From positions 1-64,000 of the forward strand of contig CAKTEF010000008.1 in the NCBI GenBank assembly GCA_934547065.1: a stretch of DNA of 64,000 nucleotides, in the 5' to 3' direction. A program made the position numbers and the translations under genes. The notes under the pieces are model-generated. The model worked only from the letters and a program-made list of their open reading frames with translations, searched no databases and was not told where the DNA came from. Origin of the DNA: an uncultured Faecalibacterium sp. GTDB lineage: Bacteria; Bacillota; Clostridia; Oscillospirales; Ruminococcaceae. This document shows, in pieces, positions 42,807 to 51,416 of the stretch; position 1 is the stretch's first letter, and the number at the start of each line of letters is the position of its first letter.

Positions 42807-43556
42807 ATGAAATTAGCAGGAAAAACGGATGTTGGCCGCGTCCGTCAGGAAAATCAGGATGATTACCGCGCCGGGGAGCTGCCCGGCGGTGCCGCGTGGG
42901 CGTTGGTCTGCGACGGCATGGGCGGCGCAAAGGGAGGCCGCGAGGCCTCGCAGGGGGCCTGCAATGTCATCGAGACGGTGTTTCAGGAGCAGTACGCCCA
43001 ATGCGGGGCCGGACAGGAGGAGACATTCCTCAAAAAGGCTCTGATCAGCGCCAACCGCTATGTGTTCCATAAGGCCGCGCATGAGGAGTCGCTGGCCGGG
43101 ATGGGCACCACGGCGGTGTGCGCATTGGTGCGGGGCGGCACGGCCTACCTGTGCCACGCAGGCGACTCCCGTGCGTATCTGTTCCGGGGCGGCAGGCTGG
43201 CCCAGCTCACGCACGACCATTCCTATGTGCAGGAGCTGGTGGACTGCGGCACCATTACGGTGGAGGAAGCCGAGCATCACCCCCAGAAAAACATCATCAC
43301 CAGGGCGCTGGGCGTGGATTACCGGCTGGAGCCGGAGTTCACCAGCGCAGAGCTGCGGGCAGGGGACCTGCTGCTGCTCTGCACCGACGGCCTGACCAAT
43401 ATGGTACCGCTGCCCCGGCTGGAACAGATCCTGGGGCAGGGGGCGTTTTACGATATGCCGGACCGCCTGATCGAGGCCGCCAATGAGAACGGCGGCTCCG
43501 ATAACATCACGGCGCTGCTGCTGGCCGTTGAGCCAACGGAGGTACACCATGGATAA
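42807..43556 (+). CDS. prpC: PP2C-family serine/threonine phosphatase
   Basis: Metal-dependent phosphatase that opposes PrkC (249 residues). The PP2C motifs are seen: RQENQDDYR, VCDGMGGAKGG, HAGDSRAYLFR, TDGLTNM and GGSDNITALL. The last eight bases overlap the prkC start, so kinase and phosphatase are coupled. Confidence 0.95.
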   Translation: MKLAGKTDVGRVRQENQDDYRAGELPGGAAWALVCDGMGGAKGGREASQGACNVIETVFQEQYAQCGAGQEETFLKKALISANRYVFHKAAHEESLAGMGTTAVCALVRGGTAYLCHAGDSRAYLFRGGRLAQLTHDHSYVQELVDCGTITVEEAEHHPQKNIITRALGVDYRLEPEFTSAELRAGDLLLLCTDGLTNMVPLPRLEQILGQGAFYDMPDRLIEAANENGGSDNITALLLAVEPTEVHHG

Positions 43557-45423
43557 TCTGATCGGCAAAACGCTGGACGGTCTGTATACGGTGCGGGAAC
43601 TCATTGGCACCGGCGGTATGGCCAACGTCTACAAGGCCGTTGTCGGGCCGGGCGGCCCGGTGCCGGAGGGGACGGTTGTGGCCGTCAAAGTGCTGCGGCA
43701 GGAGCTGATGCACGACCCGGACCTTGTCCGCCGGTTCAAAAATGAATCCAAGGCCATCTCGCTGCTCAACCACCCCAACATCGTCAAGGTGTATGATGTT
43801 TCGGTCAGCGAGCATCTGCAGTATATCGTGATGGAGTATGTGGACGGGATGACCCTGCGCGAATACCTGAACGAGCGCGGCGGCAAGCTGACCAACCGGG
43901 AGACCGTACACTTCATCTCCCAGATCCTGAAAGCGCTGGACCACGCGCACCGCAACGGGGTGGTGCATCGGGACATCAAGCCCCAGAACATCATGCTGCT
44001 GGACAACGGCCAGCTCCGGATGATGGATTTTGGCATTGCCCGGATCTCCCGCGCCGAAAACCAGCTGACCGGCGGCAAGGCCATGGGCAGCGTACACTAT
44101 ATCAGCCCGGAGCAGGCCAAAGGAGACGAGACGGATTTCACCAGCGACCTGTACTCGGTGGGCGTGATGATGTACGAGATGCTGTCCGGCCACCTGCCGT
44201 TTGACGCAGACGATGTGGTGGAAGTGGCCATCAAGCAGATCTCCGACAAGCCCAAGAGCCTGCGGGAGCTGGCTCCCAGCGTACCGCCGGGCCTTGCGGA
44301 GATCACGGAAAAGGCCATGGCCAAGCGTCCGGAAAACCGCTATGCCAGCGCGGCCGAAATGCTGGAAGCGCTGAACGCCTATGTAGAAAACCCGGCGATC
44401 GTTTTCCATTACACATATCTTCCCGATGAAATTCCTGAAAAGGTGGTGGAACGCCCCATGAGTCCCAGAAAAGAGAATCGGCCGGAGCGCGGCACAGCCG
44501 CTGCCCCCCGCAAACCCAAGAAAAAGCGCAGCGTGTTCCTGCCGGTGCTCTTTGGCATCACGGTGGCCTTTGCGCTGGCCTGTGCGGCACTGTGCTGGAC
44601 CATCCTCAATGATTCCAGCACCCTGATGAGCGAAAAGGCCGATATCGTCCTGGCGGATTACCTGGGCATGACCCAGGATGAAGTGAACACCTCGGCCCAG
44701 GTGTCGGCCGGGCAGATCAAGGTGGAGTGGGAGCAGTCCTATAATAACGACTATGCGGCGGGCTATGTCTACAAGCAGTCGCCGGTTTCGGGCCGCACCG
44801 TCCGCGAGGGCCAGACCGTGACCCTGACGGTCAGTCTGGGCACCCAGTACGTCACCGTGCCGGATGTGACAAATTACGTGCAGGCGGATGCGGAACAGCA
44901 GCTGAAGAATCTGGGCGTGTCCGTTCTGGTCACCCAGGCGGTGGATACCGGTGTGGCGGCAGGTTCGGTCATCCGTACCGACCCGGCCGCCGGCAGCCAG
45001 GTGGCAGCCGGGACCACGGTGGTGGTCTATGTCAGCCGCCCGCAGGTCAACACCACGGCAAAGGTGCCTTCCCTGGTGGGCCTTTCCAGTGTGGACGATG
45101 CCCGCACCCTGCTGGTGCAGAACAAGCTGGGCCTGGGCAGCACAACGGAGCAGTACAGCGATCAGCCCGCAGGCACGATCATTGAGCAGAGCCCCTCGGC
45201 CGGTTCGACGGTCAAGGTCAACAGCCGGGTCAGTGTAACGGTCAGCGCAGGGCCGGAGCCGGAACCGGAGGCCCCTGCAGAAGAACCGGGTTCTTCGGGC
45301 GGCGATTGGTGGAGCGGCCTGTGGGGCGGCTCGTCGTCCGGCAGTGACACATCGGGCGGAGCATCTGCATCCGGCAGTGATGGCACAACGCTGACGGACT
45401 GGTGGACCTCGCTGATCTCGTAA
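43549..45423 (+). CDS. prkC: PASTA-domain serine/threonine kinase
   Basis: Membrane kinase that senses peptidoglycan fragments and controls growth and cell wall; 624 residues. The kinase domain (residues about 12-280) has the GTGGMANV loop, HRDIKPQN and DFG. A membrane helix lies at about 345-370 behind a basic PKKKR stretch. Three PASTA repeats follow (about 400-450, 450-515, 515-585), ending in a Ser/Gly/Trp-rich tail. The ATG overlaps prpC. This stop is followed 12 bp later by rsgA. Confidence 0.95.
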   Translation: MDNLIGKTLDGLYTVRELIGTGGMANVYKAVVGPGGPVPEGTVVAVKVLRQELMHDPDLVRRFKNESKAISLLNHPNIVKVYDVSVSEHLQYIVMEYVDGMTLREYLNERGGKLTNRETVHFISQILKALDHAHRNGVVHRDIKPQNIMLLDNGQLRMMDFGIARISRAENQLTGGKAMGSVHYISPEQAKGDETDFTSDLYSVGVMMYEMLSGHLPFDADDVVEVAIKQISDKPKSLRELAPSVPPGLAEITEKAMAKRPENRYASAAEMLEALNAYVENPAIVFHYTYLPDEIPEKVVERPMSPRKENRPERGTAAAPRKPKKKRSVFLPVLFGITVAFALACAALCWTILNDSSTLMSEKADIVLADYLGMTQDEVNTSAQVSAGQIKVEWEQSYNNDYAAGYVYKQSPVSGRTVREGQTVTLTVSLGTQYVTVPDVTNYVQADAEQQLKNLGVSVLVTQAVDTGVAAGSVIRTDPAAGSQVAAGTTVVVYVSRPQVNTTAKVPSLVGLSSVDDARTLLVQNKLGLGSTTEQYSDQPAGTIIEQSPSAGSTVKVNSRVSVTVSAGPEPEPEAPAEEPGSSGGDWWSGLWGGSSSGSDTSGGASASGSDGTTLTDWWTSLIS

Positions 45424-45434
45424 CGGAGGAACGG

Positions 45435-46313
45435 ATGAAAGGCTATATTGTAAAAGGCATTGGCGGGTTCTATTACGTCAAAACGGAGCAGGGACTCATG
45501 GAGTGCAAGCCGCGCGGCATCTTCCGCAAACAGAAGATCACCCCTGTGGCAGGCGACGAGGTGACGCTGGAAACCGAGAACGGGGCAGCCGTGATCGCGC
45601 AGATCGCACCGCGCAAAAACGTGTTCGTCCGCCCGCCGGTGGCCAACCTGGATGTGCTGTTCCTGGTGGCCAGCACCACCCAGCCCACGCCCAGCACCTT
45701 GGTGTTGGATAAGCTTTCGGCCATTGCGGTGGACAAGGGGGTGCAGCCGGTCATCGTCTGCACCAAGGCAGACCTGGCGGAGGAACGGTTCCTCCGCAGT
45801 GCCTACGAAAAATCGACCCTGCCCTTTATCGCCATCCACTATGACAGCGGTGCGGGCCTGGACGAGGTGAAGCAGTGGATCACCGGGCGGCTTTGCGCGT
45901 TCTGCGGAAACTCCGGCGTGGGCAAATCCACGCTGCTCAATGCGCTGCTGCCGCAGGCCGAGCGCGAGACCAGTGCCATCAGCCAGAAGCTGGGGCGCGG
46001 CCGCCACACCACCCGCGAGGTGACGATCTTTGAAGCATTCGGCGGCCGTATTGCGGACACGCCGGGCTTTGCCAGCCTGGAAGCCAACCGCGCCGGCTTT
46101 ATCCCAAAGGAGAACCTGGAACACGCGTTCCCGGAATTCGGGCCGTATCTGGGGCAGTGCCAGTTTACCGGCTGTTCCCACCGCACGGAAAAAGGCTGTG
46201 CCGTCCGTGCCGCCCTGGCGGAGGGAATGCTCTCCCAGACCCGGTACGACAGCTATTGCGCCATGTACGAAGAAGTCAAGGATGTCAAGGACTGGCAGCG
46301 GCCGAAAGGATAA
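45435..46313 (+). CDS. rsgA: ribosome small subunit-dependent GTPase A
   Basis: Circularly permuted GTPase that matures the 30S subunit (292 residues). It has the N-terminal OB fold (MKGYIVKGIGGFYYV), CTKADL (G4) before GNSGVGKSTLLN (G1) and DTPG (G3). The C-terminal zinc cluster is CQFTGCSHRTEKGC. GGAGGA precedes the ATG. In Bacillus, rpe lies between rsgA and thiN; here only 98 bp of non-coding sequence separates them. Confidence 0.96.
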   Translation: MKGYIVKGIGGFYYVKTEQGLMECKPRGIFRKQKITPVAGDEVTLETENGAAVIAQIAPRKNVFVRPPVANLDVLFLVASTTQPTPSTLVLDKLSAIAVDKGVQPVIVCTKADLAEERFLRSAYEKSTLPFIAIHYDSGAGLDEVKQWITGRLCAFCGNSGVGKSTLLNALLPQAERETSAISQKLGRGRHTTREVTIFEAFGGRIADTPGFASLEANRAGFIPKENLEHAFPEFGPYLGQCQFTGCSHRTEKGCAVRAALAEGMLSQTRYDSYCAMYEEVKDVKDWQRPKG

Positions 46314-46411
46314 TGCCGCCGCTTGGCTCCTCTGCCAGGGGGCGCGACACTCCCGCAACAGCAGGATGGAGCGGTGAGAAGCTTGATCTCTGATAGAAAA
46401 AGGAACGATTT

Positions 46412-47062
46412 ATGTCACGCTGTGTGATCCTTTCGGCCTGCCCGGTGCAGCCGGAACTGAAGCGCCTGCTGCGGCCGGATGATTTTGTCATCGCCTGTGA
46501 CGCGGGCTACCGTAATTGTGCCCCGCTGGGGTGCAGGCCCAACATCATTGTGGGGGATTTTGATACCGCGCCTTGTCCGGAGCAGCAAGGCGATGACATC
46601 ATCGTGCTGCCCCACGTCAAGGACGATACCGATACCGAGTATGCTGCCCGCCTTGCAGCGGAAAAAGGCTTTGAGGAGGTGCTGCTCCTGGGCGCACTGG
46701 GCGGAAAGCGGATGGAACATACCCTTTCCAACCTCTGTACCGGCCTGGGACTGGAGCAGAAAGGGGTGCGGGCCACACTGCAGAACGAGCGCAGCCGCAT
46801 CACCTTTGTCCGCCCCGGCGAGACCCGGCACTACCCCAAAGAGGAGTTTTTCTATTTTTCGGTGTTCCCGATGGAGGGAACGGCGGAGGGAGTCTGGGAG
46901 CGCGGCTCGTACTATGAGCTGACGGATGCCGACCTGACGGCAGGCTACCCGCTGGGGGTCAGCAATGAATATGCAGCCGGGTCGGACTGCATCACCATTT
47001 CGGTGCGCAGGGGCGCGCTGGTGGTGGTGGAGACCGTGCCGGATACGCCGATCCTGACCTGA
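46412..47062 (+). CDS. thiN: thiamine diphosphokinase
   Basis: Transfers pyrophosphate from ATP to thiamine, making thiamine diphosphate; 216 residues. The GDFDT motif (Mg-binding) at about residues 49-53 and KDDTDTEYA at about 70-78 are present, and the C-terminus has the substrate-binding SNEYAAG. It lies between rsgA and the SpoVM-like gene, as in Bacillus (yloS). Thiamine itself must come from uptake. Confidence 0.93.
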   Translation: MSRCVILSACPVQPELKRLLRPDDFVIACDAGYRNCAPLGCRPNIIVGDFDTAPCPEQQGDDIIVLPHVKDDTDTEYAARLAAEKGFEEVLLLGALGGKRMEHTLSNLCTGLGLEQKGVRATLQNERSRITFVRPGETRHYPKEEFFYFSVFPMEGTAEGVWERGSYYELTDADLTAGYPLGVSNEYAAGSDCITISVRRGALVVVETVPDTPILT

Positions 47063-47135
47063 AAAGGCGGCAAACCGGAACATTTCCGGCACGTTCCGCT
47101 TATAGTGTGGTAACTACACCACGAAAGGCGGGAGC

Positions 47136-47216
47136 ATGATGCAGGTAGTTGTGATCAAAAGCCCGAAGTGTCTGCGCGGGATCCTGCGCCGGTTGTTCGG
47201 CATCAAAAAAGGATAA
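47136..47216 (+). CDS. spoVM: SpoVM-like spore coat anchoring peptide
   Basis: A 26-residue open frame (two possible ATGs, 47136 and 47139) with GGCGGGAG upstream. Its layout matches SpoVM of Bacillus, also 26 residues: a short hydrophobic start, a Pro then an amphipathic positively charged helix (SPKCLRGILRRLFGIKKG). In Bacillus SpoVM marks the forespore membrane and recruits SpoIVA. Its position right after thiN matches Bacillus exactly. A bidirectional terminator follows at once. If real, a sporulation gene is retained here. Confidence 0.85.
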   Translation: MMQVVVIKSPKCLRGILRRLFGIKKG

Positions 47217-47220
47217 ACAA

Positions 47221-47251
47221 AAAATGCCGGAGCAGCCGCTCCGGCATTTTT
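47221..47251. terminator. bidirectional terminator after spoVM
   Basis: A perfect 13 bp stem (47221-47233 with 47238-47250), four-base loop, A-run before and T-run after. It serves the housekeeping operon and the convergent lipoprotein gene. Confidence 0.9.
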
Positions 47252-47265
47252 GATGGAAGATCGTG

Positions 47266-48846
47266 TTATTCTTTGACGGCATAGGTCAGATCCAGCACCG
47301 GGCCGAAAGGGTCGAAGATCAGGTTCTGGATCCCGTCGGCGATCAGCAGCCGCTTTTGCTGGGCAAACAGCGGAACCACAACGGCATCGTTCAGCAGCTG
47401 GCGCTCACAATCGGCCAGCAGGCGGCAGCGGGCCGTTCCGGTGGCGTGGGTGCTGGCTTCCAGCTGGGTAGCAAACAGCGAGTCCGTATAGCTGCACAGC
47501 CCGCCGCCCGTGGCAGTGAACTGAGAGAGCGTCTGATAGACACTGCCGCTTTCCGCGCTGATGGGGGCCAGCGCAAGGGTGTAGTCCCCCTCGGCCAGCC
47601 GCTTGGCAAAGGTGTCGGCATCCACTTCCTCCACCGAGAGGAACAACGAGAACTGCTTCTGCCAGATGCCGTTGATTTGCTCGGCTATGGCCAGCAGCGC
47701 ACTGTCGGAGGGGACCAGCAGGCGGACCTTGCTCAGATCCGAAGCGGAAAGGCTTTGCCGCGCTTCCAGATAGAGCGCGTAGGCATCCACGGCAGCGGGG
47801 GAGACATCCCCGGCGGCATCCCGGTAGTTGATGCCGTCCACGGTCAGTCCATCCGGGATCAGGCCGCTGACGGCGCGGTACAGGCCGCTGTCCGGCAAAG
47901 CGTCGGCCTGGCGGGCGGCAGCAGCCAGCGCCTGCCGCAGCTCCCGGGAGGAGAATACGGAATTGCAGTTGAACAGCAGGCTCCAGGTGGTGTCGGAGTA
48001 GGGGATCGAATTCAGCGAGGTGGCGGTTCCTGTTTCGTCCAGCGCGGCCGAGCATTTTTCGTTGGCGATCAATTCGGCAGCCGATCGTCCGGCATTGTTG
48101 GTGTTCTGTACCAGCCGCAGGCTGTCGATCAGATTGCCGGAAGAAGCACGGCGGAGGAACAACCCGCCGGAAGTCCAGTTATAAAGATAGAAGCTGCCGC
48201 TGGAAAGGGTGGTGGCAGCCGTCAGCCCATAGGTGCCGCGGGTGGAGTTGAAAAAGTCCTCGTCACAGGGCATGGCACCGGGCAGCGTGAGCTTGGAAAG
48301 GAACGTGTCGTCGGCGCTGCTCAGGTGGAACACCAGGGTCAGCGGGCCGGAGGCACTGACCCCCAATGCGCTTTCCGGCATCTGACCGGTCAACACGGCG
48401 GCACTGTTTTCCAGCGCAGAAAACTCTACCGCATAAGGGGAGCTCGTCTCAGCACGGAACATGCGCCGGAATGCAAACACAAAGTCCTCAGCCGTGATGG
48501 CGTACTCGGTGGCGGCACCCTTGGCGGCGGTGTAGGTCAGGCCGTCTTTCAGGGTGAATGTATAGGTGCGCCTGTCTGCGGAGATCTCCCACCGCTCGCA
48601 CAGCGCAGGCACCAGCGTACCGCTGGGGTCTTTGCGTACAAGGCCGCTGTAAAGGTTTTCGCAGGCAATGACATCCGGCGCATCCGAAGCCACCTGCGGG
48701 TCCAGATTTGCCGGGATGCTGTCCACGAACCAGGTAAAGCTGCCGGAGCCGGAACCACAGCCGGTCAAGGCAAAAACAAACGCAGCGGCCAGAGCCGCCG
48801 CAGTCAGACGGAACAGGGAATGTTTCAAGAAAATGCGCTCCTTCAT
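47266..48846 (-). CDS. peptide-type ABC transporter substrate-binding lipoprotein
   Basis: Extracytoplasmic binding lipoprotein of the OppA/DppA family (526 residues). The signal ends in lipobox LTGC (Cys30). The family landmarks are visible: FVDSIPANLDPQ, ALCERWEISADRRTYTFTLKDG and the AEDFVFAFRRM segment. The ATG at 48846 is chosen because a promoter (48860-48888) lies just upstream of it; an earlier ATG lies upstream of that promoter. No permease or ATPase is nearby, so it is an orphan that may use a transporter encoded elsewhere. Confidence 0.9.
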   Translation of the reverse strand: MKERIFLKHSLFRLTAAALAAAFVFALTGCGSGSGSFTWFVDSIPANLDPQVASDAPDVIACENLYSGLVRKDPSGTLVPALCERWEISADRRTYTFTLKDGLTYTAAKGAATEYAITAEDFVFAFRRMFRAETSSPYAVEFSALENSAAVLTGQMPESALGVSASGPLTLVFHLSSADDTFLSKLTLPGAMPCDEDFFNSTRGTYGLTAATTLSSGSFYLYNWTSGGLFLRRASSGNLIDSLRLVQNTNNAGRSAAELIANEKCSAALDETGTATSLNSIPYSDTTWSLLFNCNSVFSSRELRQALAAAARQADALPDSGLYRAVSGLIPDGLTVDGINYRDAAGDVSPAAVDAYALYLEARQSLSASDLSKVRLLVPSDSALLAIAEQINGIWQKQFSLFLSVEEVDADTFAKRLAEGDYTLALAPISAESGSVYQTLSQFTATGGGLCSYTDSLFATQLEASTHATGTARCRLLADCERQLLNDAVVVPLFAQQKRLLIADGIQNLIFDPFGPVLDLTYAVKE

Positions 48847-48859
48847 CGTAATCAAATTG

Positions 48860-48888
48860 AGTTTAGCAGAAAGCGTCAAAAAAGACAA
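48860..48888 (-). promoter_or_regulatory. promoter of the substrate-binding lipoprotein
   Basis: On the minus strand, TTGTCT (48888-48883), a 17 bp spacer and TAAACT (48865-48860). It leaves only a short leader before the start at 48846. Confidence 0.75.
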
Positions 48889-48949
48889 TGATCTTTTTGT
48901 GAATTTCAATGGGGTTTCGGTGCATTTTGAGCGGCGGTGCGGTTTTCCG

Positions 48950-48978
48950 TTGCCAATTGAGAGGAAATGGTGTAAAAT
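48950..48978 (+). promoter_or_regulatory. promoter of murD
   Basis: TTGCCA at 48950-48955, a 17 bp spacer and TAAAAT at 48973-48978. Confidence 0.8.
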
Positions 48979-49098
48979 GGAGTGCGGTAAGAAAAGTGCT
49001 CCTGCATTTGCCCCGGATGGGGCGGCGGTACGCAGAAGAAACTTTCATCCATAGAATCAGAACGGGAAATAAGATGAAATAGAGGAGGTCCTGTATTT

Positions 49099-50499
49099 AT
49101 GCAGAAAGACCAGCAGAAGCTTGCGCAGCTGATCCGGGGCAAAAAGGTGGCGTTCATCGGTGCCGGTGTCAGCCACAAGACCCTGATCCGGGAGTTTGTG
49201 GAGCTGGGGGCGCAGGTGACCCTGTGCGACCAGAAAAAGAGCGTGGAGGAGTTTGGCGATTATGCCGCAACCATCCGGGAGCTGGGCATCCGTTTGAGCC
49301 TGGGCGAAAACTACCTGGACGGCTTCAAGGGCCAGGATCTCATCATGCGCACGCCGGGCTTTGTGGGCTATTTTGAAAAGCCCCTGCAGGATGCCATGGC
49401 GGCGGGCACCATGGTCACCAGCGAGGTGGAGCTGTTCTTTGACCTGTGCCCCTGCGAGATCGTGGCCGTGACCGGCTCCGACGGCAAGACCACCACCACC
49501 ACCCTGATCTCCAAATTCTACGAAGCGGCGGGACGCAAGGTACACCTGGGCGGCAACATCGGTGCCGCCCTGCTGCCCATGCTGCCCGAAGTGCAGCCCG
49601 ACGATGTGGCTGTGGTGGAGCTTTCCAGCTTCCAGCTCATCAGCATGCACACCAGCCCCAGGATCGCGGTGGTGACCAATGTGACCCCCAACCATCTGGA
49701 TCACCATAAGGATATGCAGGAGTATATCGACGCAAAACGGAACATCCTGCTTTACCAGAACCCGCCCTGCCGCGCGGTGCTGGGCTACGAAAACGAGATC
49801 ACCCGCAAGATGCAGGCCGACTGCAAGGGCAAACAGGTGTGGTTCACCCGCCTGCACGAGACCGACAACGGCGCATTCCTGCGCGGGGATGGGATGCTCT
49901 GCATGGCGGAGGACGGCGTTGTGACTCCATTCCTGGCCCAGAAAGAGATCAAGCTGCGGGGCCTGCACAACATCGAAAACCTGCTGGCGGCTGCGGCGGC
50001 TGTCTGGGGCGAGGTGCCTGTGGAAGCCATCCGGCTGGTGGGCAGCACCTTTACCGGGGTGGAGCACCGCATTGAGCCGGTGCGCGTGCTGGACGGCGTG
50101 ACCTATTACAACGATTCCATCGGCACCAGCCCCACCCGCACCATTGCAGGTCTGCGCAGCTTTGACCAGAAAGTGATCCTGATCGCAGGCGGCTACGATA
50201 AGCACATCCCCTACGAGCCTCTGGCTCCGGAAGTGGTCCGGCACGTCAAGCACCTGGTGCTGATGGGCGCGACCGGCCCCCGCATCGAAAAGGCGGTCAA
50301 GGAGGATGCAGGCTATGCTGCCAGCGGCCTGACGATGGAATATGCCGACAACATGCAGCACGCCGTGGAGCGTGCCCGTGCGGCAGCCCGGCCCGGCGAT
50401 ATCATCATCCTGTCGCCGGCCAGCGCATCGTTTGATCTTTACCCCAACTTTGAGGTGCGTGGGCACGAGTTCAAACGCATCGTCAATGCGCTGAAATGA
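49099..50499 (+). CDS. murD: UDP-N-acetylmuramoyl-L-alanine--D-glutamate ligase
   Basis: Cytoplasmic Mur ligase that adds D-glutamate to the muropeptide precursor; 466 residues. The ATP loop VTGSDGKTTT (about residues 124-133), the VELSSFQL segment and NHLDHH are typical of MurD. The C-terminal domain has the DSIGTSPTRTIAG motif. GGAGG precedes the ATG. It is monocistronic with the GNAT gene coupled by ATGA overlap, away from other mur genes. Confidence 0.94.
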   Translation: MQKDQQKLAQLIRGKKVAFIGAGVSHKTLIREFVELGAQVTLCDQKKSVEEFGDYAATIRELGIRLSLGENYLDGFKGQDLIMRTPGFVGYFEKPLQDAMAAGTMVTSEVELFFDLCPCEIVAVTGSDGKTTTTTLISKFYEAAGRKVHLGGNIGAALLPMLPEVQPDDVAVVELSSFQLISMHTSPRIAVVTNVTPNHLDHHKDMQEYIDAKRNILLYQNPPCRAVLGYENEITRKMQADCKGKQVWFTRLHETDNGAFLRGDGMLCMAEDGVVTPFLAQKEIKLRGLHNIENLLAAAAAVWGEVPVEAIRLVGSTFTGVEHRIEPVRVLDGVTYYNDSIGTSPTRTIAGLRSFDQKVILIAGGYDKHIPYEPLAPEVVRHVKHLVLMGATGPRIEKAVKEDAGYAASGLTMEYADNMQHAVERARAAARPGDIIILSPASASFDLYPNFEVRGHEFKRIVNALK

Positions 50500-51254
50500 T
50501 CGCGCAGGTCCGGACACCCCGCCAAAGACAGCGCTTTTTGAACGCCTGCCGGGGCAGGCTCTGCCTGGGCGTTACCATGCCGCAGGCGTTGGAGCTGTTT
50601 GGCAAAAGCCAGCCGGGCCGTTTTTTTGCCGGGCCGACCTTGGCGCTGGACCTTGGCGGCCAAACGGCCTGGCTGGCAGGCCACGCAAACCCGGAGGAGC
50701 TGGCGGGCTTTCTGAACTTCTGCGGCTGCAAAGCCGTTGTGCTGGACGAAGCCGAGTGTCCGCCGCCCGCCGGGTGGAGCCGGGCAAAAACGCTCAGCGT
50801 CTTTGGTCTTGCACCGGGAAAACAGCTGCCGCTGCCCTCCGCGGACGAAGCGCTGTGGCAGAGCCTGACCTTTGACCCGGAACCCCCGGCCGGGGCGGTG
50901 GCAGACGTTCTGTTCCCGGACCGCCCCGCCCGGCGGGATGATTTTTACTCCGAACTCTGCACCAAACGCAACCGCGGCAAAGCGGTGGTCTGGGCGCTGG
51001 AACAGCAGGGGAGCATCGCCTGCACCGTGGGGGCTTATGCCATGGCAAACGGCCAGGCGTATATGGCCTGCGGGGAAACGGTGGAGCCGCTGCGCGGCAA
51101 AGGCATCGGCGGGCGGCTGATCGTCCGGCTGGCAAACAGCCTTTCGGCACAGGGACTATGGCCCCTCTGGCTCTGCTCCCCGGAACGCGTACCCTTTTAT
51201 ACCCGCCTCGGCTTTGCAAAACTGGGCGAATATGCCCGGTATGAAGCGCCGTGA
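50496..51254 (+). CDS. GNAT family N-acetyltransferase
   Basis: A 252-residue protein whose C-terminal half is a GNAT acetyltransferase, with the acetyl-CoA loop VEPLRGKGIGGRLI at about residues 195-210 and the ending PFYTRLGFAKLGEY. The N-terminal half is unlike typical GNAT and may be a second, degenerate domain. It starts within the murD stop, so it is co-translated. The acceptor substrate is unknown. Confidence 0.85.
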   Translation: MIAQVRTPRQRQRFLNACRGRLCLGVTMPQALELFGKSQPGRFFAGPTLALDLGGQTAWLAGHANPEELAGFLNFCGCKAVVLDEAECPPPAGWSRAKTLSVFGLAPGKQLPLPSADEALWQSLTFDPEPPAGAVADVLFPDRPARRDDFYSELCTKRNRGKAVVWALEQQGSIACTVGAYAMANGQAYMACGETVEPLRGKGIGGRLIVRLANSLSAQGLWPLWLCSPERVPFYTRLGFAKLGEYARYEAP

Positions 51255-51382
51255 GCCCTCCCCTTGAGGGGAGGGTGGCATTGCGTATGCAATGACGGGT
51301 GAGGTGTGTTTTCAGCGGCTTATCCCATTACGCTTTCACCTCATCAGTCGCTGACGCGACAGCTTCCCCTCAAGGGGAAGCC
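51254..51382. repeat. MITE-like palindromic repeat, copy A
   Basis: Starts with a perfect hairpin CCCTCCCC/GGGGAGGG (51256-51263, 51268-51275) and ends with CTTCCCCT/AGGGGAAG (51363-51380). The halves are related in opposite orientation (both carry CCCCTTGAGGGG and GTGAGGTG or CACCTCA). It sits between GNAT and the next gene. Confidence 0.7.
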
Positions 51383-51416
51383 TTTACCAACCACAGGAAG
51401 GAAGCACAAAACCAGA

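Noticed and set aside
48847..48909. An upstream ATG at 48909 for the binding lipoprotein
   Set aside because: The predicted promoter lies between it and 48846, it has no ribosome site, and the later start gives a normal lipoprotein signal.
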